64,000 bases of DNA from Peribacillus muralis (GTDB lineage Bacteria > Bacillota > Bacilli > Bacillales > DSM-1321): contig NZ_CP017080.1 in NCBI RefSeq assembly GCF_001645685.2, positions 1,974,001 to 2,038,000 of the forward strand, in the 5' to 3' direction. Below the pieces are notes generated by a model that saw only the letters and a program-made list of their open reading frames with translations, had not been told where the DNA came from and searched no databases. Position 1 is the first letter of the stretch; each line of letters begins with the position of its first letter. Below, one piece after another: positions 28,698 through 37,324 of the stretch. Position numbers and translations under genes: made by a program.

Positions 28698-28742
28698 GAT
28701 GAAGGCAAACTTGATAAAGTAGAGTTTGCCTTCATCTTTTTA
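28698..28742 (+). terminator. Terminator after AEC transporter gene
   Basis: GATGAAGGCAAACT (28698-28711) pairs over 14 bp with 28723-28736, followed by TTTT. Ends the 24-28.7 kb cluster. Confidence 0.88.
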
Positions 28743-29126
28743 AGTGTGTATATGGAACGTTGCTTTGCACTGCAGGCGATCGGCTTATCAAGAGTCGTCC
28801 CGTTTGTCTCTAAAAAAGCACCATGCGCCAGCGGGGTCTCACGTTAAGTCTCATGTCCCGCCGGAGTCTCTCGCCATTCAGTGTGAAAATAAAGGGTGAA
28901 ATTGCGATGGCCCAGAGTTTTGAAGGATTTGAACATTGGCCGTTTCAAACCACTACTTTCTTTTAGAAAGACTTTAAAATCTTAAAAAAGAATCATATAA
29001 ATCTGAGGTGATGAGGATGCTTTCCAAACATGCTTCTCATTTATGGTGCTTGTCAGAACCTGCAACATAGTGATGGAGCTGCTGGAGAGTGAGCCACCCC
29101 TAAAGCTCAGAGATTTGGAAATAAAA
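28743..29126. other. Gene-free region with imperfect GC-rich repeats
   Basis: Around 28810-28880 two imperfect copies of a CGCCRGMGKGGTCTC-like phrase occur (GCGCCAGCGGGGTCTCACG and CCGCCGGAGTCTCTCGCC). This is a common look of Bacillus intergenic filler. No supported gene. Confidence 0.35.
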
Positions 29127-29165
29127 AATGCGACACGCCCCCGTTATAAAGGGCTGTGCCGCATT
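29122..29165 (-). terminator. Terminator of the Gfo/Idh/MocA gene
   Basis: On the minus strand AATGCGGCACAGCCC (29165-29151) pairs with GGGCGTGTCGCATT (29140-29127) and is followed by TTTTTTATTT. Lies about 70 bases beyond the stop of the oxidoreductase gene. Confidence 0.8.
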
Positions 29166-29234
29166 ACTCATGCTCCTGTGTACTACACGGTTCTTGCGAA
29201 CTGCAGAAACGAAAGGGGTGGATGCGCCGATACG

Positions 29235-30467
29235 TTAATTAGAGACAGTCTCTTTTTCTTCGTAGATGCTTTTTAACAACTCATTGATGTATACTACTTT
29301 TCCAGTTTTTATCGATTCTTCTGCTGCAATACCGACGACAATGGACCAAAAGCCTTCTTCTACAGTCGCGGTGGTAGTTGTTATGCCTTCAATATTATCA
29401 ATAAAGTATTTGTGTTCATAATACGTTCCGCCATTATGTCCACTGCTCTGGATAACAGATGGATAACAAGGAGTGGAGATTCTTGTAGGTTTACTTTCCC
29501 CACTTAATACCTCAAGATGCGTATTTGGCCGATTCACCGGTAAAAAATCATCGTTTTCATATGCTCTAAGTCTTCCTTCATCACCGCAAATCGTAATTTC
29601 TTCATAAAACATAGGAGAAAACATGCACAAATTAAAATTCGTGTTAACACCATTTTCATAGACGATATTGACATTAGCATGATCGATTATATCGGATTTT
29701 TGATCTTTATATTCAAAATCCTTAAAATTGACAGCGCTTCCTCCAGTTGCATAAACGAAAGAAGGCTTCGATTGAGCGAATAAATTGAGAAGGTCAAAAT
29801 AATGACAACATTTTTCAACGAGAGTCCCGCCTGAATACTTAGAAAATTTGTTCCATTGGTTTACCTTATCCAGGAATGGCACTCGATGTTCTACAATGCT
29901 GATGGTTTTAATATCACCAATGGATTTTCGTTCGATCGCTTCGTGAATCGATTCGTTGTAAATCGCTTTGTAACGATATTGCAGGCCGATTTGAAAGATT
30001 CCTTCATATCCATCAGCAAGTTCTTTAATTTCCAATGCATCTTTTAAATTTGTGGCCATTGGTTTTTCCAGTAAAATATGTTTACCTGATTTGACAGCTT
30101 CCCGCACGATTTCAAGATGGGTATAATTTGGCGTACAAATAATCAGTCCATCTACTTTTGGGTCATGACAAGCATCCGCTAGAGTCTGATAATCGACCAA
30201 TTCATGTTCAGGGAAGTTTTTCGAGAACATCCTTTTCGTATTATCAATACTTTTCTTATCCAAATCATAAATACCATGGATCGTCGCTCTTCCTTCTAGC
30301 ATGGTTACTTTAATATGCTCATGACCTATCATTCCAGCACCAATCACGTTGAATTTATATTTATGCTGTTCCTTTTTATAAATGTATTTATCTTCTTCTG
30401 ATAAGTAATCAACATTTAAAAACCCTGAGAAAAAATTACTGTTTATTTCTTTTCTTTTTCTACTCAT
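29235..30467 (-). CDS. Gfo/Idh/MocA-family oxidoreductase, candidate NAD-dependent sulfoquinovosidase
   Basis: 410 residues. A leader of about 50 residues precedes the Rossmann motif FNVIGAGMIGHEH. The signature EKPMATNLKDALEI (near 140) holds the family's catalytic Lys, and GGTLVEKCCHYFDLLNLF (near 210) holds a conserved His. TTGGAGGT 8 bases before ATG 30467 decides the start over the in-frame GTG further upstream. It is divergent from the GPH symporter, transaldolase and DUF4867 genes. Some members of this superfamily (CAZy GH188) open sulfoquinovose glycosides by an NAD-dependent mechanism, and context makes that role plausible here. A simple sugar dehydrogenase is the alternative. Confidence 0.78.
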   Translation of the reverse strand: MSRKRKEINSNFFSGFLNVDYLSEEDKYIYKKEQHKYKFNVIGAGMIGHEHIKVTMLEGRATIHGIYDLDKKSIDNTKRMFSKNFPEHELVDYQTLADACHDPKVDGLIICTPNYTHLEIVREAVKSGKHILLEKPMATNLKDALEIKELADGYEGIFQIGLQYRYKAIYNESIHEAIERKSIGDIKTISIVEHRVPFLDKVNQWNKFSKYSGGTLVEKCCHYFDLLNLFAQSKPSFVYATGGSAVNFKDFEYKDQKSDIIDHANVNIVYENGVNTNFNLCMFSPMFYEEITICGDEGRLRAYENDDFLPVNRPNTHLEVLSGESKPTRISTPCYPSVIQSSGHNGGTYYEHKYFIDNIEGITTTTATVEEGFWSIVVGIAAEESIKTGKVVYINELLKSIYEEKETVSN

Positions 30468-30800
30468 ATCAATAACCTCCAAGTAATGTAAGAACATTTT
30501 GTTCACCATTTAAATAGTTTCCACATGTCTTTGTCATGTTCCTTCGAAATCTCTCGTGCATGAATATGGGGCTAACACATAAACGTAGTTACCTTTAAAT
30601 AAAAATAAGTATCTTTGTTCATTATAAGAATCCGTTTACAAAATTACAAGAGGAGATTATAAAAAATTCTGAAAACAAAAAAACCGAAGATGATTGCACT
30701 AAAAGACCAAGTGTTGATGAACGAAAAATTTTATGGAGGAAGGAGTCACGTCTAAGAAAATTGAATTTTTAAAACAATTAAAAAAATGCAAGGAAAAAGC

Positions 30801-30829
30801 TTGCTATTTTGTATGCGTTTTCATAATAT
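30801..30829 (+). promoter_or_regulatory. Likely sigma-A promoter of the GPH-transaldolase-DUF4867 operon
   Basis: TTGCTA (30801-30806), spacer 17, TAATAT (30824-30829). About 160 bases of leader precede the symporter start. Confidence 0.55.
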
Positions 30830-30880
30830 AGTTAAAACATAATAACTTTTGCAAAAAAGATAGTAATGTTAAAAGGGTGT

Positions 30881-30896
30881 TTCCAAAACGTTGGAA
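30881..30896. promoter_or_regulatory. Operator-like dyad downstream of the promoter
   Basis: TTCCAA-AACG-TTGGAA, a 6-bp inverted repeat with 4-base centre, about 45 bases after the predicted start site. Position suits a roadblock repressor; binder unknown. Confidence 0.45.
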
Positions 30897-30990
30897 GGGG
30901 AACATGCCATGATACTTTATCACCTGTAAGAATGATAGGAGTGTGTCAATTTCTTAAATTTTAAAATTGCTATTTAAAAGGAGAGAACTT

Positions 30991-32388
30991 ATGGAACAAT
31001 CAGTCAATCAAAACATGGAACGCCCGGTTGAAACTTCTGAGAAATTAAAGCTTAAGGAAAAAATCGCCTACGGAATGGGGGATGTTGGAAATAACTTTTT
31101 ATTTGACTTAGGTCAAATCTATTTGCTTAAGTTTTATACGGATGCTCTTGGATTGCCGTCAGCAACTGCAGGGTTGATCTTTTTGATTACGAAGATATGG
31201 GACGCTTTTGCCGACATTACTGTAGGCACCTGGGTGGATAATCGAAAAAAGATTGGACCTAAAGGAAAGTTCAGGCCCTTTATCCTTTATACGGCAGTGC
31301 CGTTAGCTCTTATTACAATCGTTAGCTTTACCAATCCGAATTTTTCACTCACCGGGAAAATGATTTGGGCTTATGCAACCTATATGGCATTTGGGACTAT
31401 TTATAGCATTTCAAATATTCCTTATGGCTCAATGGTTCCCGCCATGACCAAAGATCCTGTGGAAAGAGCTGAACTAGCTGCTTTTAGGCAAGCAGGATCA
31501 AATATGGGCCTACTTATAACTACAGTCGGGTTCATGCCTATCGTGTTGTTATTTAATAGTGAATCCACTGGATACATAGTGGCTGTATCTGTTTTTGCTT
31601 TTTTAGGGATATTATTCCAACTATATTGTTATAAGAATGTTAAAGAAAGATATGTATATGAAAAACCAAAAGAAAACAAGGTAAAACTAAGTGAGAGTTA
31701 TAAAGGGTTGCTAAAAAACACCCCTCTTTTGATACTTTGTTTAGTTAATTTATTTACTTTTTCAGCGTTCAATGTAAAGCTCGCAGTCCAAGTTTATTAT
31801 TGCCAATATGTTTTGAAAAATGTTTCAATCGTTCCTTACATGGGTTTTTTCAGCATTGGCTGTGTATTTATTGGTGTAGCACTAGTTCCGTTCATGGTCA
31901 AAAAAATCGGAAAGAAATACACGTATATACTTGGTTGCGCAATTTGGGCAGTTGGCGATTTATTAGCATATATTTTTGCGGATAACGCCATAATATTTAT
32001 CATTTTAGCTTGTTTTGCCTTCTTTGGAAGCGCATTCGTCAATAGCTTGAACTGGGCTTTCGTTTCTGATGCCGTTGAATACGGGGAATGGAAAACAGGC
32101 AATAGATCCGAAGGTGTTGTTTATTCATTCTTCACTTTCTGTCGCAAGCTATCTCAGGCTCTCGCTGGATTCATTCCGGGAATTGTTTTAGGTCTGGTTG
32201 GCTATGTTCCCAATGCCGTGCAAAGTGCTAGTGTAGTAGAAGGGATTAGAGGACTCATGTTCATATATCCAAGTACTTTAGCCATGGCTACGATTATTGT
32301 AATGGCATTCTTTTATAAGCTATCAGATGATAAATACAATACTATCGTAAAAGATCTTAATGACCGTAAATCAGGTATACCTATGTAA
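30991..32388 (+). CDS. GPH-family (glycoside-pentoside-hexuronide) cation symporter
   Basis: 465 residues with about 12 membrane segments. GPH features are KEKIAYGMGDVGNNFLFDL near residue 20, KIWDAFADITVGTWVDNR near 70, and AFVSDAVEYGEWKTGNRSEGVVYSFFTF near 355. Family members couple sugar or glycoside uptake to H+ or Na+. ATG 30991 with AAAGGAGAG upstream is preferred to the in-frame TTG 30967. Being first in an operon with transaldolase and DUF4867 genes, it probably imports sulfoquinovose or its glycoside. Confidence 0.88.
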   Translation: MEQSVNQNMERPVETSEKLKLKEKIAYGMGDVGNNFLFDLGQIYLLKFYTDALGLPSATAGLIFLITKIWDAFADITVGTWVDNRKKIGPKGKFRPFILYTAVPLALITIVSFTNPNFSLTGKMIWAYATYMAFGTIYSISNIPYGSMVPAMTKDPVERAELAAFRQAGSNMGLLITTVGFMPIVLLFNSESTGYIVAVSVFAFLGILFQLYCYKNVKERYVYEKPKENKVKLSESYKGLLKNTPLLILCLVNLFTFSAFNVKLAVQVYYCQYVLKNVSIVPYMGFFSIGCVFIGVALVPFMVKKIGKKYTYILGCAIWAVGDLLAYIFADNAIIFIILACFAFFGSAFVNSLNWAFVSDAVEYGEWKTGNRSEGVVYSFFTFCRKLSQALAGFIPGIVLGLVGYVPNAVQSASVVEGIRGLMFIYPSTLAMATIIVMAFFYKLSDDKYNTIVKDLNDRKSGIPM

Positions 32389-32612
32389 GAATTAACAGTA
32401 ACGATTTTGAAAGTGAAGAGCCCGTGAAGTTTGTGTGTTGCAGTTAATACACTTAAAATACTGGCGGGCATCTTGCTCAAAAAACAACATTTCTAGTATT
32501 TGTAAAGAAAAAGCTTGAAATATATCAATCTTTTTTTTATCATGGAGTTAAAGGTAGGTATCTTTATATTAAAAGTTATTATGTTTTATAAATTACAGAG
32601 GAGGAAAAATTG

Positions 32613-33293
32613 ATGAAATATTTTTTGGACAGTGCCATTATTAAGGAAGTACGTTATGCATATGAAAATTGGGCCATTGATGGGGTGACAACCAATCCTC
32701 GTCATATCATGACTAGTGGTAAACCATTCCTTGCCGTTTTAGATGAATTGGGAAGTGAGTTTAAGGGCGTTGAGAACTTTCCTATTTCAGTCGAGATCAA
32801 TCCTCATTTGGACGATGCTAAAGAAATGGTTGTGGTTGGAACGGAGATCGCAAAATTATCATCCAATTTCGTCATAAAAATCCCGTGTACGGAACCAGGG
32901 TTAATTGCGGCGAGGGAATTTGAAAAAGAAGGCATTCCTACGAATGTCACGCTAGTATTCTCGCCTTCTCAAGCCTTGCAGGCAGCCCGAATTAAGGCTA
33001 GTTTCGTATCGCCTTTCGTGGGATGGAAGGAAAACAGCGGGGATGACACAACCCAATACATCCAAGATATTGCAAATATTTATAAAACATATAAATTTGA
33101 AACCGAGATCATCGTGGCTGCTTTGCGAAATGGCAAACAAATCGTGGATGCCGCGAAAGCAGGGGCCCATATTGTGACTTGTGGATTCGATGTATACAAG
33201 GAAAGCTTCCACCATGCATTTACTGATTATGGCTTGGACAAATTCCGCAACGCTTGGGATAACACGATTACCGAAGCTCCCGTATTGAAATGA
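32613..33293 (+). CDS. sftT: Transaldolase-family enzyme, probable 6-deoxy-6-sulfofructose transaldolase
   Basis: 226 residues, the short decameric-type (FSA/Tal8-like) transaldolase fold. It starts MKYFLDSAIIKEVR, has TTNPRHI at 26-32, the Schiff-base Lys89 in FVIKIPCT, FVSPFVGW near 145 and a C-terminal helix. In ordinary relatives the TTNPxxI motif usually carries a small residue or Lys where this protein has Arg30. An extra positive charge could suit a sulfonate substrate; this is inference. Directly followed by a DUF4867 gene, as in the known Firmicutes sulfoglycolytic transaldolase clusters. It would split sulfofructose into sulfolactaldehyde and transfer a C3 unit to glyceraldehyde 3-phosphate. 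A fructose-6-phosphate aldolase role is the alternative. Confidence 0.78.
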   Translation: MKYFLDSAIIKEVRYAYENWAIDGVTTNPRHIMTSGKPFLAVLDELGSEFKGVENFPISVEINPHLDDAKEMVVVGTEIAKLSSNFVIKIPCTEPGLIAAREFEKEGIPTNVTLVFSPSQALQAARIKASFVSPFVGWKENSGDDTTQYIQDIANIYKTYKFETEIIVAALRNGKQIVDAAKAGAHIVTCGFDVYKESFHHAFTDYGLDKFRNAWDNTITEAPVLK

Positions 33294-33343
33294 TGGTTTA
33301 TTCAGGAATCAATCCTATCATGTAAGGAATGAGGTGAGTGACA

Positions 33344-34042
33344 TTGTCAAAATACGAAAAATTAAGAGATTTAAATAAACATATTTCTTTTTTTCATATT
33401 GATGATCGTACGTTTACACCATACGGTAACATAATCAGCGGATATGATTTCCAAGAACTACAAACATATATGGAAGAAATGGAGATTCCACAAGATCAAA
33501 ATATCTATATTCCCTCTGTTGCGGAGATGGAAAATACGACCGTGAAAGAACGAATCCAAACGGCCTTTTATGGAGAAATGCCCGTTCAAATTGGATATTG
33601 TAATGGTCCAAACTCAACGTTGAATGGTTTAGAATATCATAAAGGCAGTGAAATCAACATTGCGATGACGGATTTTGTTCTCCTATTGGGAAAGGTACAG
33701 GACATTCACGACAATAGCTATGATTCTACCAATATAGAGGCATTTTTTATCCCAAAAGGGACGGCCATAGAATTATATAGTACAACCTTGCATTTTGCCC
33801 CGTGCAAAGTAAACGATGAGGGCTTCAAGACTATTGTGATCTTGCCAGCCGGCACAAATGAGCCATTAAAACAGGACATGGAAAAAAGGACACAAGAAGA
33901 TAAACTATTATTCATGAAAAATAAATGGCTTCTTGCTCATCCGAAAAGAAAACAATTGGTAAACAAAGGAGCATGCGCAGGAATAAGGGGAGACAATATC
34001 TCGATTTTCCATGAAAAAAAGCCACAAAGATCAAATAACTAA
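33344..34042 (+). CDS. sftI: DUF4867 protein, probable sulfoquinovose isomerase
   Basis: About 232 residues, cupin-like, with GYCNGPNSTLNGLEYHKGSE near 90, TDFVLLLG near 114, FFIPKGTAIELYSTTLHFAPCKV near 138 and FKTIVILPAGTNEPL near 168. These features recall DUF4867, whose studied members isomerise sulfoquinovose to sulfofructose. Histidines and glutamates in HKGSE and LHFAP are candidate metal ligands. GAGGTGA is 6 bases before TTG 33344; GTG 33338 in frame is nearly as good. The tail past residue 210 (GDNISIFHEKKPQRSNN) is polar and variable. It is paired with the transaldolase 50 bases upstream. Confidence 0.75.
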   Translation: MSKYEKLRDLNKHISFFHIDDRTFTPYGNIISGYDFQELQTYMEEMEIPQDQNIYIPSVAEMENTTVKERIQTAFYGEMPVQIGYCNGPNSTLNGLEYHKGSEINIAMTDFVLLLGKVQDIHDNSYDSTNIEAFFIPKGTAIELYSTTLHFAPCKVNDEGFKTIVILPAGTNEPLKQDMEKRTQEDKLLFMKNKWLLAHPKRKQLVNKGACAGIRGDNISIFHEKKPQRSNN

Positions 34043-34120
34043 CTTCATAGCTGCAAATGAGGCGGGAGCTTTATGCCCCGCCTTGTTTATGTTCCCTAAA
34101 GTTTTCTATAAGGAAAATCC

Positions 34121-34284
34121 GGAAGAAGGCCGAATTAATCCCAATTGGGTCGAAAAAAAGGAGAAGAAGGCCGAATTAATTCCAGTTGGGTCGGAAAAAA
34201 GGAGAAGAAGGCCGAATTAATTTCAGTTGGGTCGGAAAAAAGGAGAAGAAGGCCGAATTAATTCCAGTTGGGTCGAATAAATGG
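34121..34284. repeat. Four tandem copies of a 41-bp unit
   Basis: Starts of GGCCGAATTAAT recur at 34128, 34169, 34210 and 34251, exactly 41 bases apart. Each unit continues through CCAGTTGGGTCGGAAAAAAGG with one to three differences; the last decays after about 34276. Forty-one is not a multiple of three, so the array is not a coding repeat although short frames run through it. There are no unique spacers, so it is not CRISPR. It sits between the DUF4867 and AlkC-like genes. Confidence 0.92.
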
Positions 34285-34453
34285 CGAATACGGACAAAGT
34301 TATTCGATGCAATGCCGAAATATCGGAGAAGACGACCCGAATATTCCAGAACAGGATCAAGTCTTGCGATGGCAGCAGGGTTGTTACTCAATGGGGAAAA
34401 ATGCTATGGTGGATGGATGAAGTAAGAAAACATGAGGAAGAGAAGTGAAATAA

Positions 34454-35563
34454 GTGGCTGAACCATTAAAGGATTTGTATAGTGCTGCTTTCATTCGTGA
34501 TTTCAGTGAAAAAGTGAGGAACGTCCATCCGTCCTTTTCCGCTCAATCTTTTCAGGACGAAGTGATGAACGAGGTCTGGGATGAGATGAAATTGAAAGAG
34601 CGGATCAGGCATATTTCGCTTACATTGGGAACGCACCTCCCGAGTGATTATTCTGAGGCCTTGAACATTCTGTATCGATTGGAAAAGGATTGTGAAGGCT
34701 TCAGATATTTATTTTTCCCGGATTTTGTAGAGGTGCATGGGTTGAATAAGGAGGATTGGGCACTGTCTCTAGAAGCCTTGGAGCGTTTTACCGTAAGGTC
34801 TTCCGCTGAATTTGCCGTACGTGCGTTCATCCTGCTTGAGCCCATGTTAATGATTGCGAAGATGAAGGAATGGGCACAAAATGAGAATGAGCATGTCCGC
34901 AGGCTCGCAAGTGAAGGATGCCGGCCGAGGTTGCCTTGGGGGCAATCTTTACCGATGTTCAAGGCAGATCCGAAGCCGGTGCTGGAGCTGCTTGAAAGCC
35001 TTAAAAACGATCCCTCGCTCTATGTGCGCAAAAGTGTGGCCAATAACTTAAATGATATTGCCAAGGACCATCCGGATGCCGTCATTCAAATTGCCAAGCG
35101 CTGGCATGGGTTTGGCGATCCCTATACGGATTGGATCATCCGGCGAGGGTGCAGGTCACTCGTCAAACGGGCGGATCCCGAGGTGCTGGCGATGTTTGGG
35201 TACGCGGATGTATTGAATGACCCGACGATGGTAGCTGCAGCTTTTATTGAAAATGAGCCGGCTTCCATTAAAATCGGGGAAACGAGTGAACTTCATTTTG
35301 GCTTCCAAGTGGAAGCCCGCAGTTCAGTGAAGCTTCGGATTGAGTACGCCATCGATTTCGTGAAAGCGAAGCAAAAAACGTCTCGTAAACTGTTCCTGCT
35401 GGCAGATAGGAATTTTGCAGCTGGAGAGCGCGTTGATAGAGTGAAAATTCACAATTGGAAGGATTTAACCACACGCCGTCATTATGAAGGCTTCCACAAG
35501 ATCTCGCTTCTTGTGAATGGAGTGGAAGTTGCGGAAACGAATCTCACGCTTACATGGTCATGA
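34454..35563 (+). CDS. AlkC/AlkD-superfamily DNA alkylation repair protein
   Basis: 369 residues. It has an all-helical HEAT-like-repeat region (about 1-260: LEALERFTVRSSAEFAVRAF, NENEHVRRLASEGCRPRLPWG, NDPSLYVRKSVANNLNDIAKDHP). A beta-rich C-terminal part (about 270-369: IKIGETSELHFGFQVEARSS, HYEGFHKISLLVNGVEVAET) resembles the Ig-like domain of AlkC. The WIIRRGCRSLVKR segment fits the lesion-facing helix. This family removes N3/N7-alkylated bases without flipping them. Start is GTG 34454; it is preceded by the 41-bp repeats and stands alone. Confidence 0.85.
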   Translation: MAEPLKDLYSAAFIRDFSEKVRNVHPSFSAQSFQDEVMNEVWDEMKLKERIRHISLTLGTHLPSDYSEALNILYRLEKDCEGFRYLFFPDFVEVHGLNKEDWALSLEALERFTVRSSAEFAVRAFILLEPMLMIAKMKEWAQNENEHVRRLASEGCRPRLPWGQSLPMFKADPKPVLELLESLKNDPSLYVRKSVANNLNDIAKDHPDAVIQIAKRWHGFGDPYTDWIIRRGCRSLVKRADPEVLAMFGYADVLNDPTMVAAAFIENEPASIKIGETSELHFGFQVEARSSVKLRIEYAIDFVKAKQKTSRKLFLLADRNFAAGERVDRVKIHNWKDLTTRRHYEGFHKISLLVNGVEVAETNLTLTWS

Positions 35564-35687
35564 GCAAAACTGCTGTATGGCCCGTAATGCGAAAGAAAAC
35601 CGTATGATTTTCAGACCTTTTCCCGGCGGAATTCGGGGAAAGGATTTTTTATTTTTTCAAAGGTTAAAGGATGGTTGAAAAAAAATG

Positions 35688-35746
35688 TTGACACACCTGT
35701 ACGTACAGGATAAGATGAAAGCGTAACCAAATCTTGTACGTACAGG
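35688..35746 (+). promoter_or_regulatory. tre promoter with two TreR-type operators and a cre site
   Basis: TTGACA (35688-35693), spacer 17, TAAGAT (35711-35716). The perfect palindrome CCTGTACGTACAGG (35696-35709) fills the spacer and a near-copy CTTGTACGTACAGG lies at 35733-35746, centres 37 bp apart. Between them TGAAAGCGTAACCA (35716-35729) matches 12 of 14 positions of the CcpA cre consensus. Expected: TreR repression lifted by trehalose-6-phosphate, plus catabolite repression. Confidence 0.85.
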
Positions 35747-35793
35747 TTTGGGGGACTAATAAATTTTACTTTCTAAGGAAGGGAAGTACTCAA

Positions 35794-37245
35794 ATGGGTA
35801 AATACACAGAACCAGCAGGGGATTTGCTCCAATATGTCGGAGGGAAAGAGAATATCGCCACGGTTACGCATTGTGCGACAAGAATGCGATTCGTACTGAA
35901 AGATACAGCAAAGGCGGATGTAACGAATATTGAATCGATTAAACTAGTAAAAGGAACCTTTACACAAGCCGGCCAGTTCCAGGTCATCATCGGCAATGAA
36001 GTATCATCCTTTTATAATGAATTCGTTTCGTTAGCTGGCCTGCAGGAAGCATCAAAAGAAGATGTGAAAGAAGCAGCTAAACAGAATATGAGCTGGCTGC
36101 AGCGCTTGGTTGCCCATCTTGCGGATATTTTCACACCGCTGATTCCAGCCATAGTCGTCGGGGGACTCATTCTTGGTTTCCGCAATATCATCGGCGATAT
36201 TAAAATGTTCGATGATGGCACGAAAACGCTTGTGGAGATTTCCCAATTTTGGTCAGGGGTCCATGCATTCCTTTGGCTGATTGGCGAAGCTATTTTTCAT
36301 TTTCTGCCGGTTGGGATTACGTGGTCCATTTCGAAGAAAATGGGCACCACGCAAATTCTCGGCATCGTCCTTGGTTTGACGCTCGTTTCTCCACAGCTTC
36401 TTAATGCATATGCCGTGGCTGAGACAAAGGCAAGTGACATCCCGTTTTGGGATTTTGGTTTCGCCCAAGTCGATATGATCGGCTATCAAGCCCAGGTCAT
36501 TCCGGCAATACTGGCAGGCTTCGTTTTAGCTTATTTAGAACGGTTCCTGAGAGATCGAGTGCATAACTCCATTTCCATGATCGTCGTTCCATTTTTTGCT
36601 TTAATTCCAACCGTTATCATTGCACATACCATTTTAGGGCCAATAGGCTGGAAAATCGGCACAGTCATTTCTACGGTTGTTTACTCTGGTCTGACTTCAT
36701 CTTTAGGCTGGCTATTCGCTGCCGTTTTCGGCTTTGCTTATGCACCGCTAGTCATCACAGGTTTGCATCACATGACAAATGCCATCGATCTTCAGCTTAT
36801 GAGTGAAATACATGGAACGAACCTCTGGCCGATGATCGCTTTATCGAACATTGCCCAAGGTACGGCTGTACTTGCGATGATTTACATCAACAGGAAAGAC
36901 GAGGAGGAGAGACAAGTGTCGATCCCAGCCACGATTTCATGCTATCTCGGTGTAACCGAGCCAGCCATGTTCGGCATTAACTTGAAATATGGCTTTCCGT
37001 TCCTGGCCGGTATGATCGGTTCGATGTTTGCAGGCATCGTATCCGTAGGATCTGGTGTGATGGCCAACTCCATCGGTGTTGGTGGGATACCCGGTATCCT
37101 TTCCATCCAGCCAAAGCATATGGGAATGTTTGCAGTGGCGATGCTGGTTGCCTTCATCGTGCCGTTCGTTTTGACCATCGTCTTTTCCAAGCGGCCTCAA
37201 ATGAATTTGAAAACGAGAACGAAACCAACGAAATTAAATGCGTAA
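35794..37245 (+). CDS. treP: PTS trehalose-specific EIIBC
   Basis: 483 residues. An N-terminal glucose-type EIIB domain (about 1-80) has the phospho-cysteine Cys27 in VTHCATRMRF. The EIIC membrane domain (about 105-470) has HHMTNAIDLQLM and CYLGVTEPAMFGIN. No EIIA domain, so a general glucose EIIA would donate phosphate. ATG 35794 has AAGGAAGGGAAG upstream; an in-frame ATG-less extension to 35734 overlaps the operator. Imports trehalose as trehalose-6-phosphate; first gene of treP-treA-treR. Confidence 0.92.
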   Translation: MGKYTEPAGDLLQYVGGKENIATVTHCATRMRFVLKDTAKADVTNIESIKLVKGTFTQAGQFQVIIGNEVSSFYNEFVSLAGLQEASKEDVKEAAKQNMSWLQRLVAHLADIFTPLIPAIVVGGLILGFRNIIGDIKMFDDGTKTLVEISQFWSGVHAFLWLIGEAIFHFLPVGITWSISKKMGTTQILGIVLGLTLVSPQLLNAYAVAETKASDIPFWDFGFAQVDMIGYQAQVIPAILAGFVLAYLERFLRDRVHNSISMIVVPFFALIPTVIIAHTILGPIGWKIGTVISTVVYSGLTSSLGWLFAAVFGFAYAPLVITGLHHMTNAIDLQLMSEIHGTNLWPMIALSNIAQGTAVLAMIYINRKDEEERQVSIPATISCYLGVTEPAMFGINLKYGFPFLAGMIGSMFAGIVSVGSGVMANSIGVGGIPGILSIQPKHMGMFAVAMLVAFIVPFVLTIVFSKRPQMNLKTRTKPTKLNA

Positions 37246-37324
37246 CCATGCAAAGGGGGAGAAGTCTCCCTCTTTTTTTTAGCATACTGGTAAAAGCACG
37301 ATCGAAACAGAGGAGGATATTACA

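Larger units (their letters stand above)
30468..30990. other. Divergent control region of the sulfosugar-type cluster
   Basis: 523 bases between divergent genes. It holds a plus-strand promoter (30801-30829), an operator-like dyad (30881-30896) and otherwise A/T-rich sequence. No supported gene; a short frame after 30735 lacks a start codon. Confidence 0.5.

Noticed and set aside
29043..29276. 77-codon plus-strand frame
   Set aside because: Overlaps the terminator and 3' end of the Gfo/Idh/MocA gene; no domain.
34121..34284. CRISPR-like regular repeats
   Set aside because: Units are directly tandem with a 41-bp period and no unique spacers; no cas genes nearby.
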